From contig MGTU01000008.1 in the NCBI GenBank assembly GCA_001799615.1, forward strand, positions 124,001-188,000: 64,000 nucleotides of DNA, in the 5' to 3' direction. This document shows, one piece after another, positions 35,366 through 43,448 of this stretch. The stretch is from Elusimicrobia bacterium GWA2_61_42. Its GTDB lineage: Bacteria > Elusimicrobiota > Elusimicrobia > Elusimicrobiales > UBA9959. The translations under genes were made by a program, and so were the position numbers. The notes beneath the pieces are model-generated. The model did no database searches. It had not been told where the DNA came from and saw nothing but the letters and a program-made list of their open reading frames with translations. Position 1 is the stretch's first letter. Every line of letters starts with the position of its first letter.

Positions 35366-36685
35366 ATGAACCACGCCATAACCCTGAAATTCGCTGCCCT
35401 GTTCCTTTTCTCCGCTGGCGGCGCCGCCGCTGAACTGAACTTCGACAAACCCCCGTCCCTGGCGGAGATCATCGAAACCGCCAAAGCCGCGCCCGCCGTG
35501 CCGGCTTCTCCGCAGAAAGCCGTTAAAGAGTGGACCATCCTGGTCTATATGAACGGCAAGAACGACCTTTATAATTTCGCCCTCAACGACCTCAATGAAA
35601 TGGAGCAGGCCGGAGCCCCGGCTGAAGCGAACCTGGTGGTGGAAGCAGGCAGAAGGGCGTACATACCGCCGCCTCCCGTCTCCGGCAATCCTTTCGGCAT
35701 TCCCAACTTCCCCGGTTTCCCCGGCATGATGACGGGCAAAGCCGCGGCGCCGGCGGCCTCCTGGTCGGGCATCAGGCGCTACCAGATACGCAAAGACTCC
35801 GATCCCTCGGCAGTGACCTCCCCCGTGCTGGAAGAATTCAACGCCGACATGGGGGACTGGAACCACCTGGCGGAGTTCGGCCTGTGGGCCAAGGCTAAAT
35901 TTCCCGCGCGGCGCTATATGCTGGTGGTCTGGAACCACGGCAGCGGCTGGAAATCCGTAGAAATCCTGCCGCGGGAGAAGGGAATCTCCTACGACGACGA
36001 GACCCGCAATTACATCAGCGGCGTGCAGCTGGGCCAGGCCCTGGCGAAAATGGGCGGCGTGGATGTCTACGCTTCGGACGCCTGCCTGATGCAGATGGCC
36101 GAGGTGGCCTATGAACTCAGGGACTCGGCGCCGCTTATTATCGGCTCCGAGGAGACCGAACCCGCCGAAGGCTGGGCCTACAATTACTTCCTGGAAGGCC
36201 TGGCGGGCGCTCAGCTTACGCCGGAGAACCTGGCCGCTTCCGCTGTACGCGGCTTCGCGCGGTATTACACGGAAAAAGCGCAGAAAACCACCATCTCGGC
36301 CCTGTATACCCGAAACCTGGTCACGCTCAAAACCCTGACCGACCAGTGGGCCGCCCTGGCCATGACCACCGACCGCGCCGCGCTGAAGGCCGCGCGCAAC
36401 GAGACCAAGACTTTCAAGGACATAGAATCCAAGGACTTCATACACTTTCTGACGCTTACGGCGGAGAAGACTCCCTCGCCGGAATTGAAAGCCAGAAGCC
36501 GGGAGCTGGCCGCCTTCGCCGCCTCCAGCGTACTGCTCTACAACGCCACCACCGGGGACGCGTATAAGAACGCCTACGGCCTGGGGATCTACATGCCTTA
36601 CACCATCCCCGACACCGGCTATAACGCCCTGGCCTGGGCCAAGGCCGGCAAATGGTTCGAATTCGTGAACTGGATACAGAAATAA
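35366..36685 (+). CDS. exported clostripain-family (C11) cysteine peptidase
   Basis: The 439-aa protein has a signal peptide (about 1-20, FSAGGAAA) and a C11 peptidase fold. WTILVYMNGKNDLYNFALND is the first strand, VVWNHGSGWKSVE carries the catalytic His, and VYASDACLMQMAEVAYEL carries the catalytic Cys. These peptidases cut after basic residues. No Shine-Dalgarno precedes ATG 35366 (or ATG 35362 in another frame); TAGAAT at 35352-35357 places transcription start almost at the ATG. A perfect bidirectional terminator follows. Confidence 0.88.
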   Translation: MNHAITLKFAALFLFSAGGAAAELNFDKPPSLAEIIETAKAAPAVPASPQKAVKEWTILVYMNGKNDLYNFALNDLNEMEQAGAPAEANLVVEAGRRAYIPPPPVSGNPFGIPNFPGFPGMMTGKAAAPAASWSGIRRYQIRKDSDPSAVTSPVLEEFNADMGDWNHLAEFGLWAKAKFPARRYMLVVWNHGSGWKSVEILPREKGISYDDETRNYISGVQLGQALAKMGGVDVYASDACLMQMAEVAYELRDSAPLIIGSEETEPAEGWAYNYFLEGLAGAQLTPENLAASAVRGFARYYTEKAQKTTISALYTRNLVTLKTLTDQWAALAMTTDRAALKAARNETKTFKDIESKDFIHFLTLTAEKTPSPELKARSRELAAFAASSVLLYNATTGDAYKNAYGLGIYMPYTIPDTGYNALAWAKAGKWFEFVNWIQK

Positions 36686-36708
36686 GGCCGGAGTGGAACT
36701 CCGCAAAA

Positions 36709-36740
36709 AAAGAGCCCGGGGCAGCTGCCCCGGGCTCTTT
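36709..36740. terminator. bidirectional intrinsic terminator
   Basis: A perfect 32-bp palindrome, AAAGAGCCCGGGGCAG with CTGCCCCGGGCTCTTT, lies between the convergent C11 peptidase and malic enzyme genes. A/T runs on both flanks serve as U tracts in each direction. Confidence 0.9.
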
Positions 36741-36756
36741 GTTCTGACCGCCCGGC

Positions 36757-38097
36757 TTAGGGCAGTTTGACTATGCCGTTCTTCTGGCGCACGTCCACGT
36801 CCTTGATGGCGCGCTTTATCAGGAACTCGGCGCTGGCGCGCAGTTCTTTCTCGCTCAGCGGCTTACGGGCCACGCCCTGCTCTATGGCCTTCAGGCCCAC
36901 CGCCACCGCTTCTTCTATATAAACCTGCGGCTCGTCCATGTGCGGCAGCAGGTAATCCTCGCCCATCTTGCCGGAAGTGACCGCGTAGCCGGCCAGCGCC
37001 TCGGCGGCCGCCACGCACATCTCGTCGGTGATGGTCTTGGCCTGCACGTCCAGGGCGCCCCGGAAGATGCCGGGGAAGCCCAGCGAATTGTTCACCTGGT
37101 TCGGGAAGTCGGAGCGGCCCGTGGCCACTACGCGCGCGCCGGCCTCTTTCGCGTCCCAGGGCCACATCTCCGGGATGGGATTGGCCGTCAGGAAGCAGAT
37201 GGCGTCCTTGTTCATGGTGGCCACCCACTCTTTCTTTATAACGTCGGGCCCGGGGGTGGAAGCCGCGCTCAGCACGTCCGCGCCCTTGAGCGCGTCCGCT
37301 ATCTTGCCCACGATCTGCCCGCCGTTGGTCACCTGGCACATATGCCACTTTTCACGGTGGTCCTTAAGGTCCGTGCGGCCCTTGTGCAGGGTGCCCTTGG
37401 AGTCCACGTAGACCAGGTTCTCCGGCTTGGCGCCGTAGTGCATGTAAAGCGTGCCGATGCGGATATTAGCCGCGCCGGCGCCGAACAGGACTATCTTCAC
37501 GTCCTTGATGTTCTTTTTGACTATCTTGAGGGCGTTGATGAGGCCGGCCAGGCACACGGTAGCCGTGCCCTGCTGGTCGTCGTGCCAGACGGGGATGGTC
37601 ATGGTGCGGCGCAGTTCGTCGAGGATGTCGAAGCACTTGGGCTGGGAAATGTCTTCGAGGTTAATGCCGCCGAAGGAGGGGGCGAGGTACTGGACCGTCT
37701 TTATGATCTCGGCCGGGTCCTTGGTATTGAGGCAGATAGGGAAGGCGTCCACGCCGCCCAGGTACTTGAAGATAAGGCCCTTGCCTTCCATGACCGGCAG
37801 CCCGGCCTCGGGGCCGATATCGCCCAGGCCCAGCACGCGGGTGCCGTCCGAGACCACGGCCACCATGTTGCCCTTATTAGTGTGCTCGTAGACCTTCTCC
37901 GGATGCGCCTGGATGTCCTTGCAGACCGCGGCCACTCCGGGGGTGTACCAGATGGCGAAATCGTCTATATTGCGCACGCAGCACTTGGGGACTATTTCCA
38001 CCTTCCCTTTATAGAAAGGATGCAGCTTCATGGACTCTTCCGCGGGCTTATTAGCCTTCTTCAGAAGCTCTTCTTTGGAAACTTTAATGTCGGACAT
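36757..38097 (-). CDS. malic enzyme (malate dehydrogenase, decarboxylating)
   Basis: Converts malate to pyruvate and CO2 with NAD(P)+. The 446-aa protein is of the short bacterial type without a phosphotransacetylase domain. It has YTPGVAAVCKDIQAHPEKV near residue 55, VVSDGTRVLGLGDIGPEAG near residue 82, the catalytic Lys in VMEGKGLIFKYLGGVDA and a Rossmann motif VKIVLFGAGAANIRIG near residue 198. AAGGGG precedes ATG 38097. A good promoter lies upstream at 38143-38171. Cofactor preference is not clear from sequence. Confidence 0.94.
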   Translation of the reverse strand: MSDIKVSKEELLKKANKPAEESMKLHPFYKGKVEIVPKCCVRNIDDFAIWYTPGVAAVCKDIQAHPEKVYEHTNKGNMVAVVSDGTRVLGLGDIGPEAGLPVMEGKGLIFKYLGGVDAFPICLNTKDPAEIIKTVQYLAPSFGGINLEDISQPKCFDILDELRRTMTIPVWHDDQQGTATVCLAGLINALKIVKKNIKDVKIVLFGAGAANIRIGTLYMHYGAKPENLVYVDSKGTLHKGRTDLKDHREKWHMCQVTNGGQIVGKIADALKGADVLSAASTPGPDVIKKEWVATMNKDAICFLTANPIPEMWPWDAKEAGARVVATGRSDFPNQVNNSLGFPGIFRGALDVQAKTITDEMCVAAAEALAGYAVTSGKMGEDYLLPHMDEPQVYIEEAVAVGLKAIEQGVARKPLSEKELRASAEFLIKRAIKDVDVRQKNGIVKLP

Positions 38098-38142
38098 TTT
38101 TAACCCCTTTTACCGGCGATTCCGGCTTAACTGGCTCGAAGA

Positions 38143-38171
38143 ATTATAGGAAACAAAATTTGTCTTTACAA
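38143..38171 (-). promoter_or_regulatory. sigma70-type promoter of the malic enzyme gene
   Basis: On the minus strand, -35 TTGTAA (38166-38171), a 17-base spacer and -10 TATAAT (38143-38148). Its -35 abuts the -35 of the divergent tRNA promoter at 38160-38165. Confidence 0.7.
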
Positions 38172-38188
38172 CAAGTTTTTGATATACT
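38160..38188 (+). promoter_or_regulatory. sigma70-type promoter of the tRNA-Met gene
   Basis: -35 TTGTCT (38160-38165), a 17-base spacer and -10 TATACT (38183-38188); transcription would start near 38195, about 50 bases before the tRNA. Confidence 0.65.
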
Positions 38189-38247
38189 TTTATTTCACCC
38201 GAGGACAAGGGTCTCCGGTGATGAAACCTGCCCGCCATGAATTTTAT

Positions 38248-38321
38248 GGCACCGTAGCTCAGATGGTAAGAGCGGGCGTTTCATAAGCGCTAGGTCGGAG
38301 GTTCGATTCCTCCCGGTGCCA
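38248..38321 (+). tRNA. tRNA-Met (anticodon CAT)
   Basis: A full cloverleaf: acceptor GGCACCG/CGGTGCC, D stem GCTC/GAGC, anticodon stem GGCGT/GCGCT with loop TTCATAA, variable loop AGGTC, T stem GGAGG/CCTCC with loop TTCGATT, discriminator A. CCA is not encoded. G1-C72 pairing and an anticodon stem without three G-C pairs argue against initiator tRNA. Elongator Met is the likeliest; a lysidine-modified tRNA-Ile (CAT) is the alternative. Confidence 0.95.
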
Positions 38322-38380
38322 CAGATTTCACGCAAGCCTATGGCTGTGCCGTATCAGGCACAATGCGTATCGGACGGCCA

Positions 38381-38427
38381 AGCCCTGTCCCGCCAGACAG
38401 CAGTGCAGACGCGGGACGGGCTTTTTT
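38381..38427 (+). terminator. intrinsic terminator after tRNA-Met
   Basis: AGCCCTGTCCCGC (38381-38393) pairs with GCGGGACGGGCT (38411-38422) around an 17-base loop, followed by a T run to 38427. A smaller hairpin, TGTGCC/GGCACA, lies just upstream near 38345-38362. Confidence 0.82.
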
Positions 38428-38453
38428 GTTAAGTGCAGGGGGGGGAACCATAC

Positions 38454-38927
38454 ATGTCAGACATTTATCTAACCAAAGACGGCTTTGAAAAGCTGCAAGC
38501 GGACCTGGCGGACATGAAACGCCAGAAGAACGAGCTTTCCGTTGAAATAAACGAAGCCCGCGAGCAGGGCGATCTCAAAGAGAACGCCGGCTACATCTAC
38601 GGCAAGCAGAAGCAGAGTCAGCTCATGTCCCGCATCAGCGAACTGGAACTCCGCCTGCGCTCCGCCAAGATAGTGGATAACACCCTCGCGATAAACAAGG
38701 ACGAGATACGCCTTGGCGCCACGGTGACCATGAAGGACGAGAACAACGGGGCCATCCTGACCTACACCCTTTCCAGCGCGGACGAGGCCGATCCCTCGGC
38801 CGGGAAGATCTCGGTAAGCTCGCCTCTGGCGCAGGGACTCCTGGGCTCCGGGGCCGGCGCCGCCGTAAAAGTGCGCCTGCCCAGCGGGGAAAAACACCTG
38901 TCCATCCTCAAAGTGGAATATAAATAA
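38454..38927 (+). CDS. greA: transcription elongation factor GreA
   Basis: GreA rescues backtracked RNA polymerase by stimulating transcript cleavage. The 157-aa protein has the N-terminal coiled coil with the acidic tip (INEAREQGDLKENAGYIYGK near residue 35) and the C-terminal FKBP-like domain (ISVSSPLAQGLLGSGAGAAV near residue 118). A longer frame from 38433 exists, but MSDIYLTKDGFEKL is the usual GreA start and a purine-rich GGGGGGAA lies just before it. It stands alone between the tRNA terminator and the PilB-type gene. Confidence 0.94.
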   Translation: MSDIYLTKDGFEKLQADLADMKRQKNELSVEINEAREQGDLKENAGYIYGKQKQSQLMSRISELELRLRSAKIVDNTLAINKDEIRLGATVTMKDENNGAILTYTLSSADEADPSAGKISVSSPLAQGLLGSGAGAAVKVRLPSGEKHLSILKVEYK

Positions 38928-38938
38928 TAGTTTTTTGT

Positions 38939-38983
38939 TATAATTATTTCAGGCGGGGAAACGCGCGATTTCAGGCGTTTCCC
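38939..38983 (+). promoter_or_regulatory. probable -10 box and leader hairpin of the PilB-type ATPase gene
   Basis: TATAAT lies at 38939-38944 with no good -35. In the expected leader GGGAAACGC (38956-38964) pairs perfectly with GCGTTTCCC (38975-38983). The hairpin lacks a T run, so it is not a terminator. TAGGAGA follows as the ribosome site. Confidence 0.5.
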
Positions 38984-39004
38984 TGAGGTTAGGAGACACG
39001 ATAT

Positions 39005-40345
39005 ATGGCATTCTGGGGAAACAAACAGGAAGGGGAAAGCGCCCAGCCGGGAGAGCAGGCCCAGGTGCAGGTGGCCGGCTCGCTGGAAGACGGCTATAAC
39101 GAGATCGTGAAAGCCAAGGGCAGGGCGCCCGGCATCGACCTGGCCATAAAACTCAGCGACCTTATCCTCGAGCACGCGGTAAAAGAGCGCGCCAGCGACG
39201 TGCACATCGAGTCGCAGGGCAGCAACCTGCGCGTCCGCTTCCGCGTGGACGGCATCCTGCAGGACATGCTCATTTCCCCCAAGAACGCCGACATCCCGCT
39301 GACCCAGCGCATCCGCGTGCTGGCCGGCTTCGACCCCGAACCCCCTACCTCTTTCCGCAACGAAGAAGGCCGCTTCCAGAAAATGCTGGCAGGCCGCGCC
39401 ATCCAGGTGCGCGTTTCCTCGTTCCCGACCGTCAACGGCGAAAAACTCGTGCTGCGCGTGCTGGACCGCCAGCAGCTCGGCCTGGACCTGGACCAGGTAG
39501 GCCTGGACCAGGACGCCCTGACCATCATAAAGAAACTGATCCGCAACCCTTACGGCATCTTCTTCATAACCGGCTCGACCGGCTCCGGCAAGACCACGTC
39601 GCTCTACGCGATACTCAAGAACATCAACACCCCGATGATAAACATCATCACCCTGGAAGACCCGGTAGAGTACCGGCTCGAGGGCATCAACCAGGCCCAG
39701 ATCAGCGCCAAGACCGGCTTTACCTGGGCCGAGGGGCTGCGCACCATACTGCGCCAGGACCCCGACGTCATCATGGTGGGCGAGATACGCGACTACGACA
39801 CCGCCGAGATCAGCCTGCGCTCCGCGCTGACGGGGCACCTGCTCTTCACCACCATCCACACCATCAACTCGGCCAGCATCATAGAGCGCCTTTTCGAGAT
39901 GGGCGTGCCGCCCTTCCTGATCGGCTCCTCCATGCTGGGCGCGATGAGCCAGCGCCTGGTGCGCAAGGTCTGTCCCAAGTGCTCGCAGACCGCGGCCGCC
40001 CCGTCGGAGCCCGTGGTCAACGAATTCATAAAGAACATGGACCCCGAGGAAGGCAAGATAGTAAAAGAACTCATCCTCAAGCCCGGCGCCAACTACAAAG
40101 TGGAGAAAGGCTGCTCCGAATGCCGCAACACGGGCTATATGGGCCGCACCGGGATTTTCGAGCTGATGCTGATGAACGAGGAGATCCGCAAACATATCCT
40201 CGACCACGCGCCCACCGACGTCATAAAGCGCACCGCGATCCGCACCGGCAAGATGCGCACGCTGCTGATGGACGGCATCATGAAGGCGCGCTCCGGCAGC
40301 ACCACGCTCTCGGAGATCATCCGCGTCACCGCGACGATGGTCTGA
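39005..40345 (+). CDS. PilB/GspE-type secretion or pilus ATPase
   Basis: The 446-aa ATPase has a short N-terminal segment, then the N2 domain (RASDVHIESQGSNLRVRFRVDG-type, about 60-85), Walker A GSTGSGKTTSLYAI near residue 197 and Walker B DPDVIMVGEIRDYDTAEI near residue 257. A His box LLFTTIHTINSA and the zinc-binding motif CPKC...CSEC near residues 325-375 follow. The zinc motif marks the PilB/GspE extension ATPases rather than PilT. The long N-terminal MshEN/GspE-N region of many homologues is missing. No pilus or type II secretion partners are in the window. Confidence 0.92.
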   Translation: MAFWGNKQEGESAQPGEQAQVQVAGSLEDGYNEIVKAKGRAPGIDLAIKLSDLILEHAVKERASDVHIESQGSNLRVRFRVDGILQDMLISPKNADIPLTQRIRVLAGFDPEPPTSFRNEEGRFQKMLAGRAIQVRVSSFPTVNGEKLVLRVLDRQQLGLDLDQVGLDQDALTIIKKLIRNPYGIFFITGSTGSGKTTSLYAILKNINTPMINIITLEDPVEYRLEGINQAQISAKTGFTWAEGLRTILRQDPDVIMVGEIRDYDTAEISLRSALTGHLLFTTIHTINSASIIERLFEMGVPPFLIGSSMLGAMSQRLVRKVCPKCSQTAAAPSEPVVNEFIKNMDPEEGKIVKELILKPGANYKVEKGCSECRNTGYMGRTGIFELMLMNEEIRKHILDHAPTDVIKRTAIRTGKMRTLLMDGIMKARSGSTTLSEIIRVTATMV

Positions 40346-40407
40346 CGCCGGCCGGGACGCCCCGCAGGCCCGGCCATCCGGAAACGGGGGCCGGGCTTAC
40401 TTTTAAG

Positions 40408-41388
40408 ATGAAAACCATAATTATAAAATTCGGCGGCAGCTCGCTGGCCGACCCGGGCAGGATCCGCCGGGCCGCGGCCATGGTCCTGGCGGCCGGGCGG
40501 CGCGGCCTGCGCCCGGTGGCCGTGGTCTCGGCCCCGGCCGACTCCACCGACGACCTCCTTAAACTGGCCGCCCTCGCCGGCGGGCCCAGGCTCTCCCCGC
40601 GCGAAACCGACGCCCTGCTGGCGGCCGGGGAACAGTTCAGCGCCGCCCTGCTGGCCATGGCCATAGAAGCGGAAGGCGGCAAGGCGGTCTCCCTTACCGG
40701 CTTCCAGGCCGGCATCCGCACGGACTCCGCTTTCACGGCGGCGGCCGTAAAGACCGTGGACGCGCGCCGCCTCAGACGGGAACTCGCGGCCGGCCGGATC
40801 CCCGTGGTAGCCGGCTTCCAGGGCCTCTCCCCGGCCGGCGACCTGACCACTTTGGGCCGGGGCGGGTCGGACCTGACGGCCGTGGTGATAGCCCGCGCCC
40901 TGGGGTCCGCGCTGTGCGAATTTCGCACCGACGTAAAGGGCGTCTATACCGCCCACCCGGCCGTAGTGCCGCAAGCGCGCAAGATCAAAGAGATCTCCTA
41001 CGCGGAAGTGATAGCGCTGGCCGAGCTCGGCGCCGAGGTCCGCCAGCTGCGCGCGGTCAGCTACGCCATGAAGTACGCCATCCCCCTGCACCTGCGCTCG
41101 TCTTTTCACGACGAGAGCGGCACGCTGGTCACCCGCGCCGGCGGGAAGACCGGGGTCTCCTGCCTCTCCTCCCGGAAGGAGGGGAAATACTCGCTGGTTT
41201 CCGCCATAGGGCGCGGCCTGTCAGGAACGCACGAAAAAAAAGCCCTGGCCGCCGCCGCCGCCGCCGGCCTCACCGCCCGGCTGCGATGCGCCCAAGTCGA
41301 CAGGCTCTGCTTCCGGGTCGCGGCGCACGAAACCGAAAGCCTGCTGAAAGCCCTGCACCAGGCTTTCTTCCGCCGTCCGCAACATTGA
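40408..41388 (+). CDS. lysC: aspartate kinase with shortened regulatory region
   Basis: Phosphorylates aspartate, entering lysine/threonine/methionine synthesis. The 326-aa protein starts at MKTIIIKFGGSSLADPGRI and has TTLGRGGSDLTAVVIARAL, FRTDVKGVYTAHPAVVP and a kinase-domain end SYAMKYAIPLHLRSSF near residue 240. Typical aspartokinases are about 400 aa or more with two ACT domains; here only about 75 residues follow the kinase domain, enough for one poor ACT unit. Feedback control may be reduced. The start was set at the ATG giving the KFGG motif, not at the longer overlapping frame. Confidence 0.9.
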   Translation: MKTIIIKFGGSSLADPGRIRRAAAMVLAAGRRGLRPVAVVSAPADSTDDLLKLAALAGGPRLSPRETDALLAAGEQFSAALLAMAIEAEGGKAVSLTGFQAGIRTDSAFTAAAVKTVDARRLRRELAAGRIPVVAGFQGLSPAGDLTTLGRGGSDLTAVVIARALGSALCEFRTDVKGVYTAHPAVVPQARKIKEISYAEVIALAELGAEVRQLRAVSYAMKYAIPLHLRSSFHDESGTLVTRAGGKTGVSCLSSRKEGKYSLVSAIGRGLSGTHEKKALAAAAAAGLTARLRCAQVDRLCFRVAAHETESLLKALHQAFFRRPQH

Positions 41389-41414
41389 CTTAATCCGGTC
41401 TTAAACTATAGAAT
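41385..41414 (+). promoter_or_regulatory. promoter directly abutting the start codon of the small membrane protein gene
   Basis: -35 TTGACT (41385-41390) overlaps the lysC stop; -10 is TATAGA (41407-41412, spacer 16) or TAGAAT (41409-41414, spacer 18). Transcription should start at about 41420, the same point as ATG 41421, with no Shine-Dalgarno. Confidence 0.65.
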
Positions 41415-41420
41415 CTTCCT

Positions 41421-41660
41421 ATGATAGCAAACACGATACGCGCCGTTTTCGCCCTGTTCTGGCTGGTCGCCGCGGGCTTTCTCGCTTTCCTCGCCTATAT
41501 AGTGGTTCAAACCGAGGCCGACCCGCAGATGCTCTGGGGCTGGCTGGTAATGTGCGCGTTCACGTTCGTTTCCGCCACCTTCCTCGCTTACAATATCATC
41601 TTCGGCCACACCCATAAAGCCGACGCTCCCCACCACCACACGCACCTGCAGAAATCCTGA
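41421..41660 (+). CDS. small two-helix membrane protein with His-rich tail
   Basis: A 79-aa protein with helices at about 5-28 and 38-60 and a short tail GHTHKADAPHHHTH that could bind metal. I do not recognise a family. Its stop shares a base with the next ATG (TGATG), which ties it to the dihydropyrimidinase-like gene. It appears to be translated from a leaderless message. Function unknown. Confidence 0.7.
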   Translation: MIANTIRAVFALFWLVAAGFLAFLAYIVVQTEADPQMLWGWLVMCAFTFVSATFLAYNIIFGHTHKADAPHHHTHLQKS

Positions 41661-43048
41661 TGACCGCCGACCTTCTGATTAAAGAAGGAACCATCGTTAG
41701 CGGCGGCCGCTCGGCCCTGCGGGACGTCTTCGTCCGCGGGGGGAAGATAGCCGCCGTACTCCCGGTTTCGGGCTCCTCCCGGGCCCGGCGCGTGATAGAC
41801 GCGCGCGGCCTGCTGGTGCTGCCCGGCGTCATAGACGCCCACGCCCATTTCCGGCTGCGCCTGGGGCCGGGCAAATATACCTCCGACGATTTCACTACCG
41901 GCTCCGCCGCCGCGGCGGCAGGGGGCACGACCACCTTCATCGACTATACCGGGCAGGGCCCCGGTGAAAGCCCGCTGCGAGGCCTGAAGGCGCGGATAAA
42001 GGAAGCGGCGGGCCGGACCTATACCGATTTTTCTTTCCACTGCATGCTGACCGGCTGGGAGCGCATGAAGAACCCGGCGGCGCGCATGGCGGAGGCGGTA
42101 AAGGCGGGCGCCCCCACTTTCAAGATGTTCACCGCTTACGGCGCGCGCGGCCTGCTGGCGGGAGACGGCGCCATTCTTTCCGCCCTGTCCGCGGCCAGGC
42201 GCCTGGGCGCCCTGATCTGCGTGCACGCCGAGGACGGCCCCGTAATAGACCTGCTTACCGAGACTTACGCCGGGCTCAGGAATATCAAGGCCCTGCCGCT
42301 TTCCCGCCCGGCGTTCACCGAAACCGGCTCCGTAGGGCGCGTGGCCGCCCTGGCGGCCGCTGCCGGCGGCCCCGTTTATTTCGTCCACCTCTCCGCCGCC
42401 GGTTCCGCCGCGCTGGTGACAGCGGCCAGGAAAGCCGGCCTCAAGGTGATGGGGGAAACCTGCCCGCATTACCTGGCCCTCGACGAGAGCTGTTTTAAGG
42501 GCAAGGACGGCTACCTTTACTCCTGCTGCCCTCCTATAAGGACAAAAGAGGACAACGCCCGGCTCTGGCAAGCCGTGAAGAAAGGACAGCTGCAGGTCAT
42601 AGCCACCGACAACTGTTCTTTCACGCGCGCGCAGAAGGACGCCTGGAAAGGGGACATCGGGAAACTCCCCATGGGCCTGCCCGGCGCCCAGACGCTGCTG
42701 GCCGCCGCCTACACCTACGGCGTTAAAGCCGGAAAGATATCTATTGAGAAGCTGGTTCAGGTACTCTGTGAAAACCCGGCCACTATCATGGGCCTCTCAA
42801 ACAAGGGCTTCATCCGCCCCGGCGCCGACGCCGACTTCGCCATCCTGGACCCGTCGGCCTCCGTCAAGGTAGACCATCGCGAACTGCAGCACAACACCGA
42901 TTTCTCCCCGTGGCAGGGCCGCAGACTCTGCGGCTTCCCCAAATACACCATCCTGCGCGGCGAGGTCATCGCCGAATCAGGCCAGCTCACCGCCCCCAAA
43001 ACCTTCACCGGCCGCTTCCAGCGCCGCACCAAACCGCAGATAATATAA
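41660..43048 (+). CDS. dihydropyrimidinase / hydantoinase-family cyclic amidohydrolase
   Basis: A 462-aa metal-dependent amidohydrolase that opens cyclic imides such as dihydropyrimidines or hydantoins to N-carbamoyl acids. It has the metal motif GVIDAHAHFRLRLG near residue 60, the carbamylated Lys in TFKMFTAYG near residue 155, a His in ICVHAEDG, YFVHLSAAG near residue 240 and the Asp in VIATDNCSF near residue 316. Length and motifs fit dihydropyrimidinase; allantoinase is less likely. It is coupled to the small His-rich membrane protein. It may feed the carbamoyltransferase-type cluster near 51-55 kb, but the two are not linked by operon. Confidence 0.9.
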   Translation: MTADLLIKEGTIVSGGRSALRDVFVRGGKIAAVLPVSGSSRARRVIDARGLLVLPGVIDAHAHFRLRLGPGKYTSDDFTTGSAAAAAGGTTTFIDYTGQGPGESPLRGLKARIKEAAGRTYTDFSFHCMLTGWERMKNPAARMAEAVKAGAPTFKMFTAYGARGLLAGDGAILSALSAARRLGALICVHAEDGPVIDLLTETYAGLRNIKALPLSRPAFTETGSVGRVAALAAAAGGPVYFVHLSAAGSAALVTAARKAGLKVMGETCPHYLALDESCFKGKDGYLYSCCPPIRTKEDNARLWQAVKKGQLQVIATDNCSFTRAQKDAWKGDIGKLPMGLPGAQTLLAAAYTYGVKAGKISIEKLVQVLCENPATIMGLSNKGFIRPGADADFAILDPSASVKVDHRELQHNTDFSPWQGRRLCGFPKYTILRGEVIAESGQLTAPKTFTGRFQRRTKPQII

Positions 43049-43104
43049 GCCCGGCTGGGATGCTTCGGGCATAGAGCCGCAAGATGCCCAGTCGGGGGCC
43101 TGCC

Positions 43105-43220
43105 GAGGGTATGGGGTTCTCGGGCACGGGGTCGCGCACACCGTGCGCGCCCCTCCTCTCTCAGTCGCCGCGCTTACGCAAGCGGCTCCTTCCGAGAGGG
43201 CCCTCAAACCCCATACCCTC
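43105..43220 (-). repeat. A-type module, reverse orientation, variant stem (in composite element 2)
   Basis: The terminal stem GAGGGTATGGGGTT pairs perfectly with AACCCCATACCCTC. The inner hairpins around GCACACCGTGC and CGCTTACGCAAGCG are those of the 8366-8478 module, but the stem sequence is different on both arms. Confidence 0.78.
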
Positions 43221-43336
43221 GTCACCCCTCCGTAGTAGTGAACGCTGGTTATTTACTGTCTTGGTATAAGAGTAAACATTAAGGTTGAAACCTATAGAAC
43301 CGGTTTCTATGTTCACTAACCTGGAGGGGCCTGACG

Positions 43337-43448
43337 GTGGGACCGGGTTAGCAAAACCGTCGTTGAGCCCGCCGCTTGCATAAGCGCGGCGGGCGAATAC
43401 CGAGTGAGGCCACGGTGTGGCCGAACGCGTTTTGCGTTCCGGTCCCAC
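43337..43448 (+). repeat. A-type module, forward orientation (in composite element 2)
   Basis: Terminal stem GTGGGACCGG/CCGGTCCCAC is perfect over 10 bp and continues through GTTAGCAAAAC with GTTTTGCGTT. Two inner hairpins are GCCCGCCGC/GCGCGGCGGGC and GGCCAC/GTGGCC. It is closely similar to 55841-55950. Confidence 0.82.

Noticed and set aside
38248-38321. Initiator tRNA-fMet
   Set aside because: Position 1-72 is a G-C pair and the anticodon stem lacks the three G-C pairs of initiator tRNA.
43337-43448. Integron attC site, suggested by GTTAGCA near one end and a folded single-strand structure
   Set aside because: There is no integrase and no cassette array, the opposite end lacks the matching R box, and modules occur singly and in both orientations.
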